Positions 27,838 through 37,900 of a stretch of 64,000 nt of DNA are shown here, in pieces. A model generated the notes under the pieces. That model was given only the letters and a program-made list of their open reading frames with translations. It searched no databases and was not told where the DNA came from. The stretch is taken from contig NC_011726.1 in the NCBI RefSeq assembly GCF_000021805.1, positions 1,798,001 to 1,862,000 on the forward strand, written 5' to 3'. Source of the stretch: Rippkaea orientalis PCC 8801. GTDB taxonomy: Bacteria; Cyanobacteriota; Cyanobacteriia; Cyanobacteriales; Microcystaceae. Numbering within the stretch: position 1 is the first letter of the stretch; each line of letters starts with the position of its first letter. The position numbers and the translations under genes were made by a program.

Positions 27838-28073
27838 TAGAATACCTTCCCTGCTCCCCATGCGAAGAGATTGTCAACAAGATAAATAACGGTTGCAACT
27901 AAACTCACCATTAAGATAACGGCTACGGATTCACTGAGCAGTTGTTGTCTGGACGGCCAGACGACTTTGCCCAATTCTTCTTTAGTTTCGTTAATGAAGT
28001 TGGCGGGTTTTGTTTCTACATTAGCGGGTTTGGCTTCGTTTTTATCAATTTTTGTGTCTTCTTTTTTAACCAC
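27837..28073 (-). CDS. secE: Preprotein translocase subunit SecE
   Basis: The 78-residue protein has the SecE pattern: charged N-terminus, an amphipathic helix FINETKEELGKVVWPSRQQL, and one membrane helix (SVAVILMVSLVATVIYLVDNLF). The KVVWPSR motif is diagnostic. It clamps the SecY channel. It is first in secE-nusG-rplK-rplA. Confidence 0.96.
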   Translation of the reverse strand: MVKKEDTKIDKNEAKPANVETKPANFINETKEELGKVVWPSRQQLLSESVAVILMVSLVATVIYLVDNLFAWGAGKVF

Positions 28074-28161
28074 GGTGAACCTCTTCCCCTTGATATACAG
28101 TGACTCGATTATTAAGTTATCCTTAATACTTTAGGATAATGGATTTTTGACACCTGAAAAA

Positions 28162-28234
28162 CGCGCCCTGGAGGACTTGAACCCCCGACATCAGGTTTTG
28201 GAGACCTGCGTTCTACCAACTGAACTAAGAGCGC
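28162..28234 (-). tRNA. trnW: tRNA-Trp (CCA anticodon)
   Basis: The 73-base cloverleaf has acceptor arms GCGCTCT and AGGGCGC, a D arm with AGTTCAGTTGGTAGAAC, the anticodon loop TCTCCAAAA with CCA, and a TPsiC arm GGGGGTTCAAGTCC. The CCA end is not encoded. It lies between rplS and secE, the common position of tRNA-Trp near secE in bacteria. Confidence 0.96.
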
Positions 28235-28335
28235 ACAGCCTGAGCGATAACCTGGGGTTATGCTCTTACCGTTTTTTATTATAGCGCAATTTGATCTTAA
28301 TTGTCGCTTTTGTTGTGCGCTTTTGTTGGACCAAG

Positions 28336-28698
28336 TTACAAAGGGCGATCAAACCGTTGACGAATGCGGGTAGCTTTACCAACGCGATCGCGTAGATAAT
28401 AGAGTTTGGCTCGACGGACTTTTCCTCTGCGTATGACGGTAATAGCGGCGATAATGGGAGAATGGAGCAAAAAGACCCGCTCTACTCCGACTCCTTGGAA
28501 AATCTTCCTAACAGTGATGGTTTCACTGATCCCGCCGTTTCTCATGGCAATAACGGTCCCTTCGTAGGGCTGAATCCGTTCTTTTCCTCCTTCACTAATC
28601 CGCACCCCAACCCGAACGGTATCACCGACATGGATCGTCGGCAAGTCGGATTTGAGGTATTCCGCTTCGATTGATTTGATGATCTCTTGGGCTTTCAT
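28336..28698 (-). CDS. rplS: 50S ribosomal protein bL19
   Basis: The 120-residue protein has [20 protein letters not shown], then [21 protein letters not shown] and the C-terminal [20 protein letters not shown]19 sits at the subunit interface. Length and ends are normal for the family. Confidence 0.98.
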   Translation of the reverse strand: MKAQEIIKSIEAEYLKSDLPTIHVGDTVRVGVRISEGGKERIQPYEGTVIAMRNGGISETITVRKIFQGVGVERVFLLHSPIIAAITVIRRGKVRRAKLYYLRDRVGKATRIRQRFDRPL

Positions 28699-28815
28699 GA
28701 CTTCCGTAAAAACTCACAATTCTCTATTATACCTTAACTTTTCATAAATATCCACCCCTTGGCGTGAAAATTTTAGGGAGCGAATACCAATGGATTCAAC
28801 AATTATGACTTAATC

Positions 28816-28840
28816 TGTAGGGGTTTAATAATATTAAACC
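28816..28840. repeat. 25-bp dispersed hairpin repeat, copy 2
   Basis: Identical to 40-64 over 25 bases. It lies in the 560-base gap between rplS and the small genes of the accessory island. The gap also holds gene remnants, listed separately. Confidence 0.6.
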
Positions 28841-28895
28841 CTTGGTTTTAGGTGATTTGTGATTGTGGTCAGTAATACTTCTCAAATTGCCAGTT

Positions 28896-29245
28896 GAATA
28901 ATTTTTTTTCATAGTTTGGATATGGGGATGATTTTATCCTAGAATATAGATACAATACAGCATTTTTTCTAATGAGGTACATTTAACGCCTAGATGGTTT
29001 ACGGGCGTGGAAACCACGCCCCTAGGTTGTCCCTCACGAGCAGGGGAATTGCTATAGGGTGGATTCTTAATCCTAATATTCTGCAAAATTAGAAATAGTA
29101 AGTAATTCATCCGTTGCTTTTTCGGTTTCTTGAGATTCTCTATTTTTGTCTTTCATATAATCCCGTAAAGCTTCATTAATTAGGGTTAAATACTCTCCAC
29201 AAACTCCGCAGGAAAACGTTTCTCTAATTCTTTATCGGGTATTAG
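28896..29245 (-). pseudogene. Remnants of a TPR protein end and of a ribbon-helix-helix antitoxin
   Basis: At 29186-29245 the minus strand reads PDKELEKRFPAEFVESI-stop, closely like the end of the intact STAND/TPR protein (PDEELAQRFPAELVEIV). At 28909-28937 the DNA matches 30028-30057 of the same gene. Between them, 29073-29204 reads EYLTLINEALRDYMKDKNRES to a stop, like the end of a ribbon-helix-helix or BrnA-type antitoxin. None has a start. The region looks like debris of duplicated island genes. Confidence 0.55.
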
Positions 29246-29257
29246 TAGGTTGGGTTT

Positions 29258-29467
29258 CTAACTTTCAGAGTCATTAGATTGAATTTTTGCTTTGAAAATA
29301 GCCTCCATTTTTTGATAGGATAGGGTAGAAGGTGGGGGATACATCACCGCATTAGGACTGCGACGGTTTAGCACAAATTCCCTGATAGCTTCGTCATCAC
29401 TAGGATGAGCTAAAATGTATTTTTTAAGTTCTTTACGGGTCATTTGTTGAAAATTAGGTTTACTCAT
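29258..29467 (-). CDS. Small cyanobacterial protein (DUF6887-like)
   Basis: Starting at the ATG at 29467 the protein has 69 residues: MSKPNFQQMTRKELKKYILA, then HPSDDEAIREFVLNRRS. This opening is typical of a small family widespread in cyanobacteria with no known function. The earlier start at 29497 adds ten atypical residues. It is one of several small genes on the minus strand downstream of the STAND gene. Confidence 0.7.
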   Translation of the reverse strand: MSKPNFQQMTRKELKKYILAHPSDDEAIREFVLNRRSPNAVMYPPPSTLSYQKMEAIFKAKIQSNDSES

Positions 29468-29571
29468 CTTGGTTGAATTCCCAATTACCATTGGCAAAAA
29501 ATAATTTATTGATAAGTTGAATTGTGATCTGAATGTAAGGATAATATTCTTAAATAATCACCATGAAAATT

Positions 29572-29829
29572 TTATTCATAACTATCAAGTTTAGCTTCTA
29601 ATGCTTCTAAATTTGATGATTTTGGAGGATTATTAGCATTCCATTCTAACGCTTGCTCTAATCTTTCTTGAAAAGGATATTGATGTAGCCAATCTTCATT
29701 ATTTTCTTGATTTTGCCTGTTTTGTTGGGTGTATTTTGCTTTTAAAAAACAAATAAAATCGAGAGTTTCTAAGAGTAAAAAATCAGGCAAATTTTCAATC
29801 TCTTCGATTAATTTTTTTTTAGTAGTCAT
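29572..29829 (-). CDS. DUF2281-like antitoxin-type protein
   Basis: The 85-residue protein starts KKKLIEEIENLPDFLLLETLDFICFLKAKY, the helical pattern of DUF2281/VapB-like proteins often paired with PIN toxins. The C-terminal half is hydrophilic. No toxin gene is adjacent, so it may be an orphan. It lies 96 bases downstream of the TPR gene. Confidence 0.65.
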   Translation of the reverse strand: MTTKKKLIEEIENLPDFLLLETLDFICFLKAKYTQQNRQNQENNEDWLHQYPFQERLEQALEWNANNPPKSSNLEALEAKLDSYE

Positions 29830-29924
29830 GGTGTTTTTTAGGTAATTAATAGTTTAATTAATTTATTTTAGCAAATAATTTATTGATCATCTATTTTCTT
29901 GATGATGTTAGAATATTGTCCATA

Positions 29925-32291
29925 TTATCTCAACCCTCGCACTATCTCCACCAACTCCGCAGGAAACCGTTGCGCTAATTCTTCATCGGGTAATTTTGAT
30001 AGCATCAATAGATAATTCCTGTAAATAGTTTGGGTATGGGGATGATTTTCCCCCAGGGTACGAAGTGCAATAGCGATAGCTTCTTGATAGAGAGGTTCAG
30101 CTTCTGCATACCTTCCTTGGCAATCGTAGAGTAATGATAAATTATTGAGGGATTGTGCGACATCAGGGTGATTATCCCCTAACAGTCGTTTTCTCAGAGA
30201 CAAAGCTTCTTGATGGAGGGGTTCTGCTTCTCCATGCCTTCCTTGAGAATTGTAGAGTAATGCTAAATTATTGAGGGATTGTGCGACATCAGGGTGATTA
30301 TCTCCTAACAGTCGTTTACTCAGGGACAAAGCTTCTTGATGGAGGGGTTCTGCTTCTCCATACCTTCCTTGGTTACGGTAGAGTTCTGCTAAATTATTGA
30401 GGGATTGTGCGACATCAGGGTGATGATCCCCTAACAGTCGTTTTCTCAGAGACAAAGCTTGTTGATAGAGGGGTTCTGCTTCTCCATACCTTCCTTGGTT
30501 ACGGTAGAGTTCTGCTAAATTATTGAGGGATTGTGCGACATCAGGGTGATGATCCCCTAACAGTCGTTTTCTCAGAGACAAAGCTTGTTGATAGAGGGGT
30601 TCAGCTTCTCCATACTTTCCTTGGGAATCATAGAGTCCTGCTAAATTATTCAGGGAAGATGCGATATGAGGGTGATTATCCCCTAACAGACGTTTATAAA
30701 GGGACAAGGCTTTTTTTAATAGGGGTTCAGCTTCTGAATACCTTCCTTGGGAATAGTAAAGTGCTGCTAAATTATTGAGGGATAGTGCGACATCAGGGTG
30801 ATGATCCCCTAACAGACGTTTTCTCAGGGACAAAGCTTCTTGATGGAGGAGTTCTGCTTCTGCATATCTTCCTTGGTTACGGTAGAGTTCTGCTAAATTA
30901 TTGAGGGATTGTGCCATATTAGGGTGATTATTCCCTAACAGACGTTTATAAAGGGACAAAGCTTTTTGATAGAGGGGTTCAGCTTCTGAATACCTTCCTT
31001 GGGAATCGTAGAGTAATGCTAAATTATTGAGGGAAACTGCAACATGAGGGTGATTATCCCCTAACCGTTGTCGTGTTAGGATACGACAGTGTTCAAGATA
31101 GGGTTCTGCATCTTGATAGCGTCCCTGTCCCCGATAAAATGAACCTAAACCAGTAAATAACCCCAAAATATCACCATCTTTTACCCATGTTACTAACTCA
31201 TCTGCGGCAATGGTCAAGTGAGGGATGAGAGGTTCAAACCGTTCTATGTCTTCTAGGGTGGTAGTCTCTGGTATTGCTTTCCCGATGGGTACTATAGCAC
31301 GGCAATAAGCCTTTTTAGCTGTCTCAACATCGGCAGAAAGCTCCAATTTATCACGAAAATAGCGACGTAGCAGAGTATGCAGTTCATACCATCCATTATC
31401 TAAACATTGCACCAAATTAAGGTCAACCAAGCTATCGGTTAACCATTCCTCTATCTCATCCTTATCCTCATCAGGGAATAAACCCTCAATAAGAGACTTG
31501 GGAAACGGTGCAAGGGCAAATAAACTTAAATAGAGTGCTAATTTTTGCGCTGCTGGTTCACTATCCAATTCTTGCCAACTCAGGTCAAAAGCAGCCTTAA
31601 CACCTCGTTGCGCCGTCATTTCATCAGCAAACTTGGGATCTCTCTGTAAAATTTTTTCATCTAAGCCTTTTTCTGCTAATTTATCCCTAATTTTGCCTAA
31701 AGTCCAATCTTTACGCCGTTTCAATAACCGCGCTACCAACTCTAACGCTAGAGGTAAATAACCTAAATCTCGACATAATAGCTTAGCTTGCTCAATTTCT
31801 ACGTCAATTCTGCCATCTGTAACGTAAGACCTCAATAAATCAACGGCTGGCTCTTCATCTAAGACTTCTACAGCATAATTCTCTATTGTCCCCGCTAAAA
31901 ATTCCCGACGGGTAGTAATGAGTACCTTAAATCGTTTCTCTTGTTTTGGGGGCAAAAAGTCCTTAATTCGCTGATAATCTCCCACATCATCAAAAATAAT
32001 CAGGGTATCACCCGCTAACCAATTGCGCCAACAATAAGCTACCCTTTCCGCTAATGTCCCCTCATCGAGTATAGTTAACTTGAGATATTGCCTCGCAAAC
32101 GATAAAATATTGAGTCCTGGGTCACTATCTGCCCCATTTACCCAACATATCCCCCCTGGATAGGTTTTATTGTGCCATTCCTTCCAACCATACTGTAAAG
32201 CCAATTCTGTCTTACCGATGCCCCCCATCCCTGTTACAGTCGTAATAGCCACTCTTTCCGTTTGCTCTAACCGTTCCTTTAACCGCAGCAA
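29925..32291 (-). CDS. NB-ARC/TPR STAND NTPase (main part of an interrupted gene)
   Basis: The NB-ARC domain has Walker A GMGGIGKT (residues 21-28), Walker B LIIFDDV and a VLITTRRE sensor motif. A winged-helix-like segment covers about 225-320. About ten kinesin-light-chain-type 42-residue repeats follow (NHPDVAQSLNNLAxLYxxQGRYxEAEPLY). STAND proteins are switch ATPases whose TPRs sense a ligand. The TTG at 32291 is not a credible start, because the frame stays open to 32381 and encodes the conserved NSGVAKFVGRDDDLL ahead of the P-loop. The upstream frame (32382-32756) is in the same phase, separated only by one TGA. It is probably one protein of about 940 residues with a nonsense change. Confidence 0.85.
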   Translation of the reverse strand: MLRLKERLEQTERVAITTVTGMGGIGKTELALQYGWKEWHNKTYPGGICWVNGADSDPGLNILSFARQYLKLTILDEGTLAERVAYCWRNWLAGDTLIIFDDVGDYQRIKDFLPPKQEKRFKVLITTRREFLAGTIENYAVEVLDEEPAVDLLRSYVTDGRIDVEIEQAKLLCRDLGYLPLALELVARLLKRRKDWTLGKIRDKLAEKGLDEKILQRDPKFADEMTAQRGVKAAFDLSWQELDSEPAAQKLALYLSLFALAPFPKSLIEGLFPDEDKDEIEEWLTDSLVDLNLVQCLDNGWYELHTLLRRYFRDKLELSADVETAKKAYCRAIVPIGKAIPETTTLEDIERFEPLIPHLTIAADELVTWVKDGDILGLFTGLGSFYRGQGRYQDAEPYLEHCRILTRQRLGDNHPHVAVSLNNLALLYDSQGRYSEAEPLYQKALSLYKRLLGNNHPNMAQSLNNLAELYRNQGRYAEAELLHQEALSLRKRLLGDHHPDVALSLNNLAALYYSQGRYSEAEPLLKKALSLYKRLLGDNHPHIASSLNNLAGLYDSQGKYGEAEPLYQQALSLRKRLLGDHHPDVAQSLNNLAELYRNQGRYGEAEPLYQQALSLRKRLLGDHHPDVAQSLNNLAELYRNQGRYGEAEPLHQEALSLSKRLLGDNHPDVAQSLNNLALLYNSQGRHGEAEPLHQEALSLRKRLLGDNHPDVAQSLNNLSLLYDCQGRYAEAEPLYQEAIAIALRTLGENHPHTQTIYRNYLLMLSKLPDEELAQRFPAELVEIVRGLR
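30361..30612 (-). repeat. Two near-identical 126-bp TPR units
   Basis: Units 30361-30486 and 30487-30612 differ at one base. Each encodes one 42-residue TPR. The other units of the array are similar but less so. This implies a recent duplication and an array that can change length by recombination. Confidence 0.85.
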
Positions 32292-32381
32292 ATCGTCATC
32301 GCGTCCGACAAATTTAGCGACTCCACTATTCCTTAAATTGTGTGGATTTTGTTTAACCTGACCCGAATCAGGCGGCTTTAA

Positions 32382-32756
32382 TCAGTTAAATGTCTGGTTA
32401 ACTGTTACCTGACTGACATTTGAGCCTGATTCTGCTACAAATCCCGTGTTTTTAAGATTTTTTGTGTTGTTATACTGAATAACTTGAGGATGATTTTGGT
32501 TTTCCTTTGCTAAGTGTTCTGCGATCGCCTTAATCTCTGCATCATTATCGATCAAAGTCGCCATCACATCAATGGTTTCGGGTAGGGTATCGGGGTTAGA
32601 AGTTGCTGCTTCTAGCTTACGGAAGATATCGGGATATTTTGCCTCAATTAGTCGCTTAAATTGAGCGATAGTACCATCTAGTGCCATTTCTCCGACGCGA
32701 GCTAAAGCACCCGTTAAAACAATAGTACCAATACCAGCAAGGGTTAAAGGGTCCAT
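32382..32756 (-). CDS. N-terminal domain of the STAND protein, ended by TGA
   Basis: From the ATG at 32756 the protein has 124 residues. It opens with a hydrophobic stretch (LTLAGIGTIVLTGALARVG). A helical region follows (GTIAQFKRLIEAKYPDIFRKLE) and a tail GSNVSQVTVNQTFN. It stops at a TGA that lies in the same reading frame as the NB-ARC gene, with 30 open codons between. Related cyanobacterial STAND proteins often have such a helical domain and a VTVNQ-type linker ahead of NB-ARC. It is therefore read as the first domain of one interrupted gene, though a separate small protein is possible. Confidence 0.65.
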   Translation of the reverse strand: MDPLTLAGIGTIVLTGALARVGEMALDGTIAQFKRLIEAKYPDIFRKLEAATSNPDTLPETIDVMATLIDNDAEIKAIAEHLAKENQNHPQVIQYNNTKNLKNTGFVAESGSNVSQVTVNQTFN

Positions 32757-32864
32757 CAGGATTAAATTAGGAGACAACCTATTTTATGATATCATGTTAA
32801 CTATTTATTAAGTACAGATAACTCTATTGATTAAAAATTATTGTTAGAAATGTCACAACTTTTG

Positions 32865-33419
32865 TTACCAAACTTGGGGCTTAAAGTTAGTATCATTCAA
32901 AATAATAACACTATCTCCCGACTGTGCCAACACAAATAAACCGCGATGATAGGCATAATTTGCTACTTCATCAGGGACTATCATACCTGCGACTGATCCT
33001 AAAGCGTTCATATCCTGATAACGGGGCATGAATTGTTTAAACTTAGCTAACCGTTCTAAGTGTTTATCAACATCTCTTTGGGTTAATTTACTTTTTACTT
33101 CAATTAAAATTGCCTCAGTATCGCCAGCCACAAATAAATCAATTTCTAACGATCTTTTAGCTCTTTTTTTAGCTCTTTTTACTGATACTTCTGTCGATAT
33201 TTCATAAAGATTAATACCTCGTTTTAGGAATAAATCTGCGACTACTGGACGCAGTTCCCATTTAATAAAATTCCATAAAGGATTATCTAATTTACTTAAT
33301 TGTTGATTAACTTGTTGAATTTGACGGTCAGTTTTTTCGCTTTGTTCTCTTAAAAAGCATTCCGTTTCTTTTTGTGCTTCTCTTAATAATTGCCAAACCT
33401 CATCGGAAGTCGTTGTCAT
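32865..33419 (-). CDS. DUF3782-like PD-(D/E)XK nuclease-like protein
   Basis: The 184-residue protein has an N-terminal coiled coil (LREAQKETECFLREQSEKTDRQIQQ). The C-terminal domain carries EIDLFVAGDTEAILIEVKSK, with D93 and the ExK of EVKS as PD-(D/E)XK active-site candidates. The family is common in cyanobacteria with no proven role. It lies 108 bases upstream of the STAND gene on the same strand. A shared role in host defence is possible but unproven. Confidence 0.8.
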   Translation of the reverse strand: MTTTSDEVWQLLREAQKETECFLREQSEKTDRQIQQVNQQLSKLDNPLWNFIKWELRPVVADLFLKRGINLYEISTEVSVKRAKKRAKRSLEIDLFVAGDTEAILIEVKSKLTQRDVDKHLERLAKFKQFMPRYQDMNALGSVAGMIVPDEVANYAYHRGLFVLAQSGDSVIILNDTNFKPQVW

Positions 33420-33569
33420 TTTTTAATACCTCTTAAATTCCCTAATTTTATTTTAGATCTTCAAAGTCTGGGTTAATCAAGCGTTTAAGTTATTTGCTTC
33501 TAGTTTTATATTAAAATACAGATTGATACCTCCTCATCTTTCTGTAAATTCTTAACCGTCTCAATCCCA

Positions 33570-34811
33570 ATGACAACCACCCCTATTTCCCAAAAAACCA
33601 CTACACAAACCGAATATCCCGACGCTTTAGGACGTTTTGGCCGCTATGGAGGAAAGTACGTCCCCGAAACCCTAATGCCGGCCTTAAGTGAGCTAGAAAC
33701 CGCCTACAGTCGCTACAAAGATGACCCCGACTTTCAACAGGAATTAAACCAACTATTGCGGGACTATGTAGGTCGTCCCAGTCCCCTGTACTTTGCAGAA
33801 CGCTTAACCACCCGTTATGCCCGTCCCGATGGCAGTGGTCCGCAAATTTACCTGAAACGGGAAGATTTAAACCATACGGGAGCGCATAAAATCAATAACG
33901 CCCTCGGACAAGTCCTATTAGCTAAACGCATGGGCAAACAGCGCATTATCGCAGAAACGGGAGCAGGTCAACACGGAGTCGCTACGGCAACGGTTTGTGC
34001 TCGTTTTGGACTAGAATGCGTCATTTATATGGGTGTTCATGACATGGAACGCCAAAAATTAAACGTTTTTCGCATGAAACTCCTCGGTGCTACTGTTCAA
34101 CCCGTTGCAGCAGGAACAGGAACCCTGAAAGATGCCACTTCAGAAGCTATCCGAGACTGGGTAACGAATGTTGAGACGACCCATTATATCCTAGGGTCTG
34201 TAGCGGGTCCCCATCCCTATCCCATGATGGTTAGAGACTTTCATCACGTTATTGGGCAAGAAACTCGCCGTCAAAGTCTCGAAAAATGGGGCGTTTTACC
34301 CGATATTCTCCTCGCTTGTATTGGAGGAGGGTCGAATGCCATGGGACTGTTTTATGAGTTTGTTAAAGATAGTACTGTTCGCTTAATTGGGGTAGAAGCA
34401 GCCGGAGAAAGCATTGCTTCAGGAAAACACGCTGCTACCCTGACAAAAGGTCGTCCTGGGGTTTTGCATGGGGCAATGAGTTATCTCTTGCAGGATGAGG
34501 AAGGTCAGGTCATCGAAGCCCATTCTATCAGTGCCGGGTTAGATTATCCTGGGGTGGGACCTGAACATAGTTACCTTAAAGATAGTGGCCGCGCAGAATA
34601 TTATAGTGTGACGGATGCTGAAGCAATCGCGGCGTTTCAACGGTTATCCCAATTAGAAGGAATTATTCCCGCGTTAGAAACCTCTCATGCGATCGCCTAT
34701 TTAGAAACTCTTTGTCCGCAATTAGACGGAAGTCCTCGCATTATTATTAATTGTTCGGGACGGGGGGATAAAGATGTTCAAACCGTGGCGAAATATTTGG
34801 GCAATGAATAA
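33570..34811 (+). CDS. trpB: Tryptophan synthase beta chain
   Basis: The 413-residue enzyme joins indole and serine to make tryptophan. The PLP-binding Lys is K107 in HTGAHKINN. The GAGQHG loop and the phosphate-binding GGGSNA motif are present. The C-terminal SGRGDKD is also typical. Length is normal for the TrpB1 type that pairs with TrpA. No trpA lies nearby, as is usual in cyanobacteria where trp genes are scattered. Confidence 0.98.
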   Translation: MTTTPISQKTTTQTEYPDALGRFGRYGGKYVPETLMPALSELETAYSRYKDDPDFQQELNQLLRDYVGRPSPLYFAERLTTRYARPDGSGPQIYLKREDLNHTGAHKINNALGQVLLAKRMGKQRIIAETGAGQHGVATATVCARFGLECVIYMGVHDMERQKLNVFRMKLLGATVQPVAAGTGTLKDATSEAIRDWVTNVETTHYILGSVAGPHPYPMMVRDFHHVIGQETRRQSLEKWGVLPDILLACIGGGSNAMGLFYEFVKDSTVRLIGVEAAGESIASGKHAATLTKGRPGVLHGAMSYLLQDEEGQVIEAHSISAGLDYPGVGPEHSYLKDSGRAEYYSVTDAEAIAAFQRLSQLEGIIPALETSHAIAYLETLCPQLDGSPRIIINCSGRGDKDVQTVAKYLGNE

Positions 34812-34825
34812 TCCTTAATCAATAA

Positions 34826-34866
34826 CCCCGATGAAATCCCACGTTATGGGCACAATTTCATCGGGG
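34826..34866. terminator. Bidirectional terminator between trpB and rpoC2
   Basis: A 12-base stem (CCCCGATGAAAT and ATTTCATCGGGG) encloses a 17-base loop between two converging genes. It lies 14 bases after trpB and 47 bases after the rpoC2 stop. T-runs are modest on both sides. Confidence 0.7.
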
Positions 34867-34913
34867 GTAAAATTCACCAGGGCTCTCCAAAAATCCCTAG
34901 TGAGGATGATTAA

Positions 34914-37900
34914 TTAATCGTCGTCATCATCAAACTCATCATCATCATCATCATCCACATCATAGGACCAGGGGGCATCTCCTTCAGCATAGGCACGGGC
35001 GATATTATCATCGAGTACCATGTTCTCATCGACCTCGTCTAAATTAGAGCCTAACAAACGATTCGGATGGTTCGACTCTCCCGAAGACCGCTCAAATTCC
35101 CGACTATAGGAAGGAGAACGACTCGGCCGTTCTGACTCAAATTCCGGTTCTATGGTGGAAAGATCCTCCGACAGATGGAATCCGGTTCCGGCCGGGATCA
35201 AACGCCCAATAATCACGTTTTCCTTGAGTCCCCGTAGCCAATCGGACTTACCTTCGATCGCCGCTTCGGTTAATACCCGAGTTGTCTCTTGGAAGGAAGC
35301 CGCACTAATAAAGGAATCCGTATTCAAGGAAGCCTTGGTAATTCCCAATAAAATCGGCGTATATCGGGCAGGAGCACCCCCTGTAATCGCCATGGCTTCA
35401 TTGACCTGTTCAATTTGGCGCAATTCCACCAATTCTCCGGGTAACATCGTCGTATCACCGCCATCGTCCACCCGGACTTTAGAGGTCATCTGACGCACAA
35501 TTACCTCAATATGCTTATCAGAAATATCAATCCCCTGGGACTGATACACCGTTTGCACCTGATCCACCAGAAACTGCTGTGCCGCCCGCAGTCCTTTCAA
35601 GGCTGCTTCATAAACCCCCAACCGATCTACATAATAGTTGAAGAAGACCTCAAGAATTTCGTGGGGATTAGCTGGTCCGTCGGTGATGGGTTCACCCACA
35701 TCCACCCGAGTTCCATCAGATACCAAGACGTTTTGATTAGGCAGAATGGGATACTCACTAATCGTCCCATCCTCCTCAATAATCTTGACATCCACCGACT
35801 CATCTTCCAAATACTCCACCTGAGTTACCCCGGGTTTGCGGGCTAAAATACAGGCTTCTTTGGGCTTACGGGCTTCCAATAACTCTTCAATCCGAGGCAA
35901 CCCTTGGATGATGTCCCCGGTTTTTGAGCGTTCAAACACCAATAACACCAAATTATCGCCCCGTTGGACTAAATCGCCATCGTCAATGTGTAAAATTGCC
36001 CCGGCTGACACCCGATAGGGACGGGCTTTACGGAGAATTAACTCAAATTGCCCCGAATCTCCAAGAGGATTAACGGCTATTACCCGCCCACTCACGTCTG
36101 AAGGCATACCAGGGGCTAATTCTCCTGATTCCACAATCAAGCTATTCACCCCAACCGATGGAGGAGTATCCAGAACCAGCCTTGCCTTATCTTCATCCCG
36201 AACGATTAAAATCCGACGAATGGCTTCAATTCCTTGCTTAATCCCTCGGACTTCACCGCCGACAGAACATTGAATCTCCGTCGCTGCTACAACCGCCCCT
36301 GGAGGGATTTGTTCACCGTTTTTGACCAACACATTCGTCTTAATCAATCCACCATGGGGGTCAGTATCAAGATCCCGCCGCAAGACCAAAGATTCGAGAA
36401 TCACCAACTGTAGGCGAGTTCCTTCAATCTTGGGATCTTCCTTCAATTCAATATCGGCCGTCAGGTGAGGAGTATGTTCAGAAGAATCCACCTCGATTTC
36501 TAAGACCAATTGGGTACTCAATAATTGAGTCCCGTCAACGGATTTAACCCGTTCTCCATCCTTATAAAAGATGCGTTGAACAGACCGTAACTCAATTTGT
36601 CGTCCACCACTGGCATTAATCGACCCCTGTTTAGGAGTGGCTGGCGAATCGGACACCGGGAACTCCTCTACGGGACGCAGTAACAGTCCGACCCCTTCTG
36701 TACTTTCAACCCACTCGGCATAGTGGAGTTCTTCTGTCACTATCCCCGGTAACACTTCTGTTCCTGGGGGAACTAAATCTCCGTTGGCGATTGTATGGCC
36801 AGAAGACCCCAAGCCACTATCATCGAGGTAAAATTCTCCGGGTTTAATGATGATTTCGCGGAGAATATCGTTTTTAGCGATGACTTCAACTACCCCACTG
36901 ATAGAGGTGAAAATATCCTTAACGACCTCGGTTCCGGCTTCGACGTACTGACCATCTTCCACCACCAGTAAGGAAATATCCTTGTTAACTTCGTGGGTTT
37001 CTTCAGGAATCCATAACAATGATCCCCCTTGCGTCACCTCGTAGCCCATTTTACGGCTACCCTTAGAGACTTCGATGCCTCCGTAGCGCAGAATGCCTCC
37101 GGTGTTGGTTTGATAGCGATCGTCAATCAACTCGGCGATAATGGCATGATTTTGGACTTTGGTATCGGGGGCGGCCAGTAATAAAAATCGCTGTCCGTCC
37201 TGGGTGTGAATAATGTACTGTTCCCGTCCTCCGCTACTTTCCATTTTCACTTCAGCATGATCCAACAACACTGAAGCAGTGATAATCTCAATCTCGCGGC
37301 TACCCTCTGGACGGCGTACTACCCCGCCATGGACGCTAATTAACTTGGTTTCAGCTAAAACTGTCCCTGGTTCGACAGAATCTCCGTTAGATACCACTGG
37401 TTCAGCCCCTGGTGGCAAATTATAGACCTGTCCTGAGAGTACCCAAAGGAGTCCCCCCCGTTGGGCGATGCGGGTAGTATTGCCCTGGCGATCGGTCTTT
37501 TCTTCGGGTACTAACTGACTAAAGAGGACTTCTCCGGCGAGGTCGGTGGTTACGTCCTTGGTTGCGCGTTCTGTAGATTTTTGAACACGGGTATTGGTGA
37601 CTTCGGCTAGGAGTTGATCGGTTTCCACGGTCTGGCCTTGGGTAACGAAGAGGAAAGACCCAGGTGTAACGGAAAAGGGAACCGCTTTACCTCCATCGGT
37701 GGGAGTCCAAACCAGATCTCCGGCAATTTCTACCTGTTCGGCATCGTCCCCATGACGAGTCCGGACTTTACGGGTATTTAATCCCTTACCCCAGGAAATC
37801 TTACCCCGTCCGGGGGCTTTGACTTGACGGGCCACTTCTCCGGTGAAGACCCCTCCAGTGTGGAAGGTCCGCATGGTTAACTGGGTTCCGGGTTCGCCGA

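Noticed and set aside
30533-30778. Plus-strand frame over the TPR array
   Set aside because: It arises from the repeated antisense DNA; no domain and no start context.
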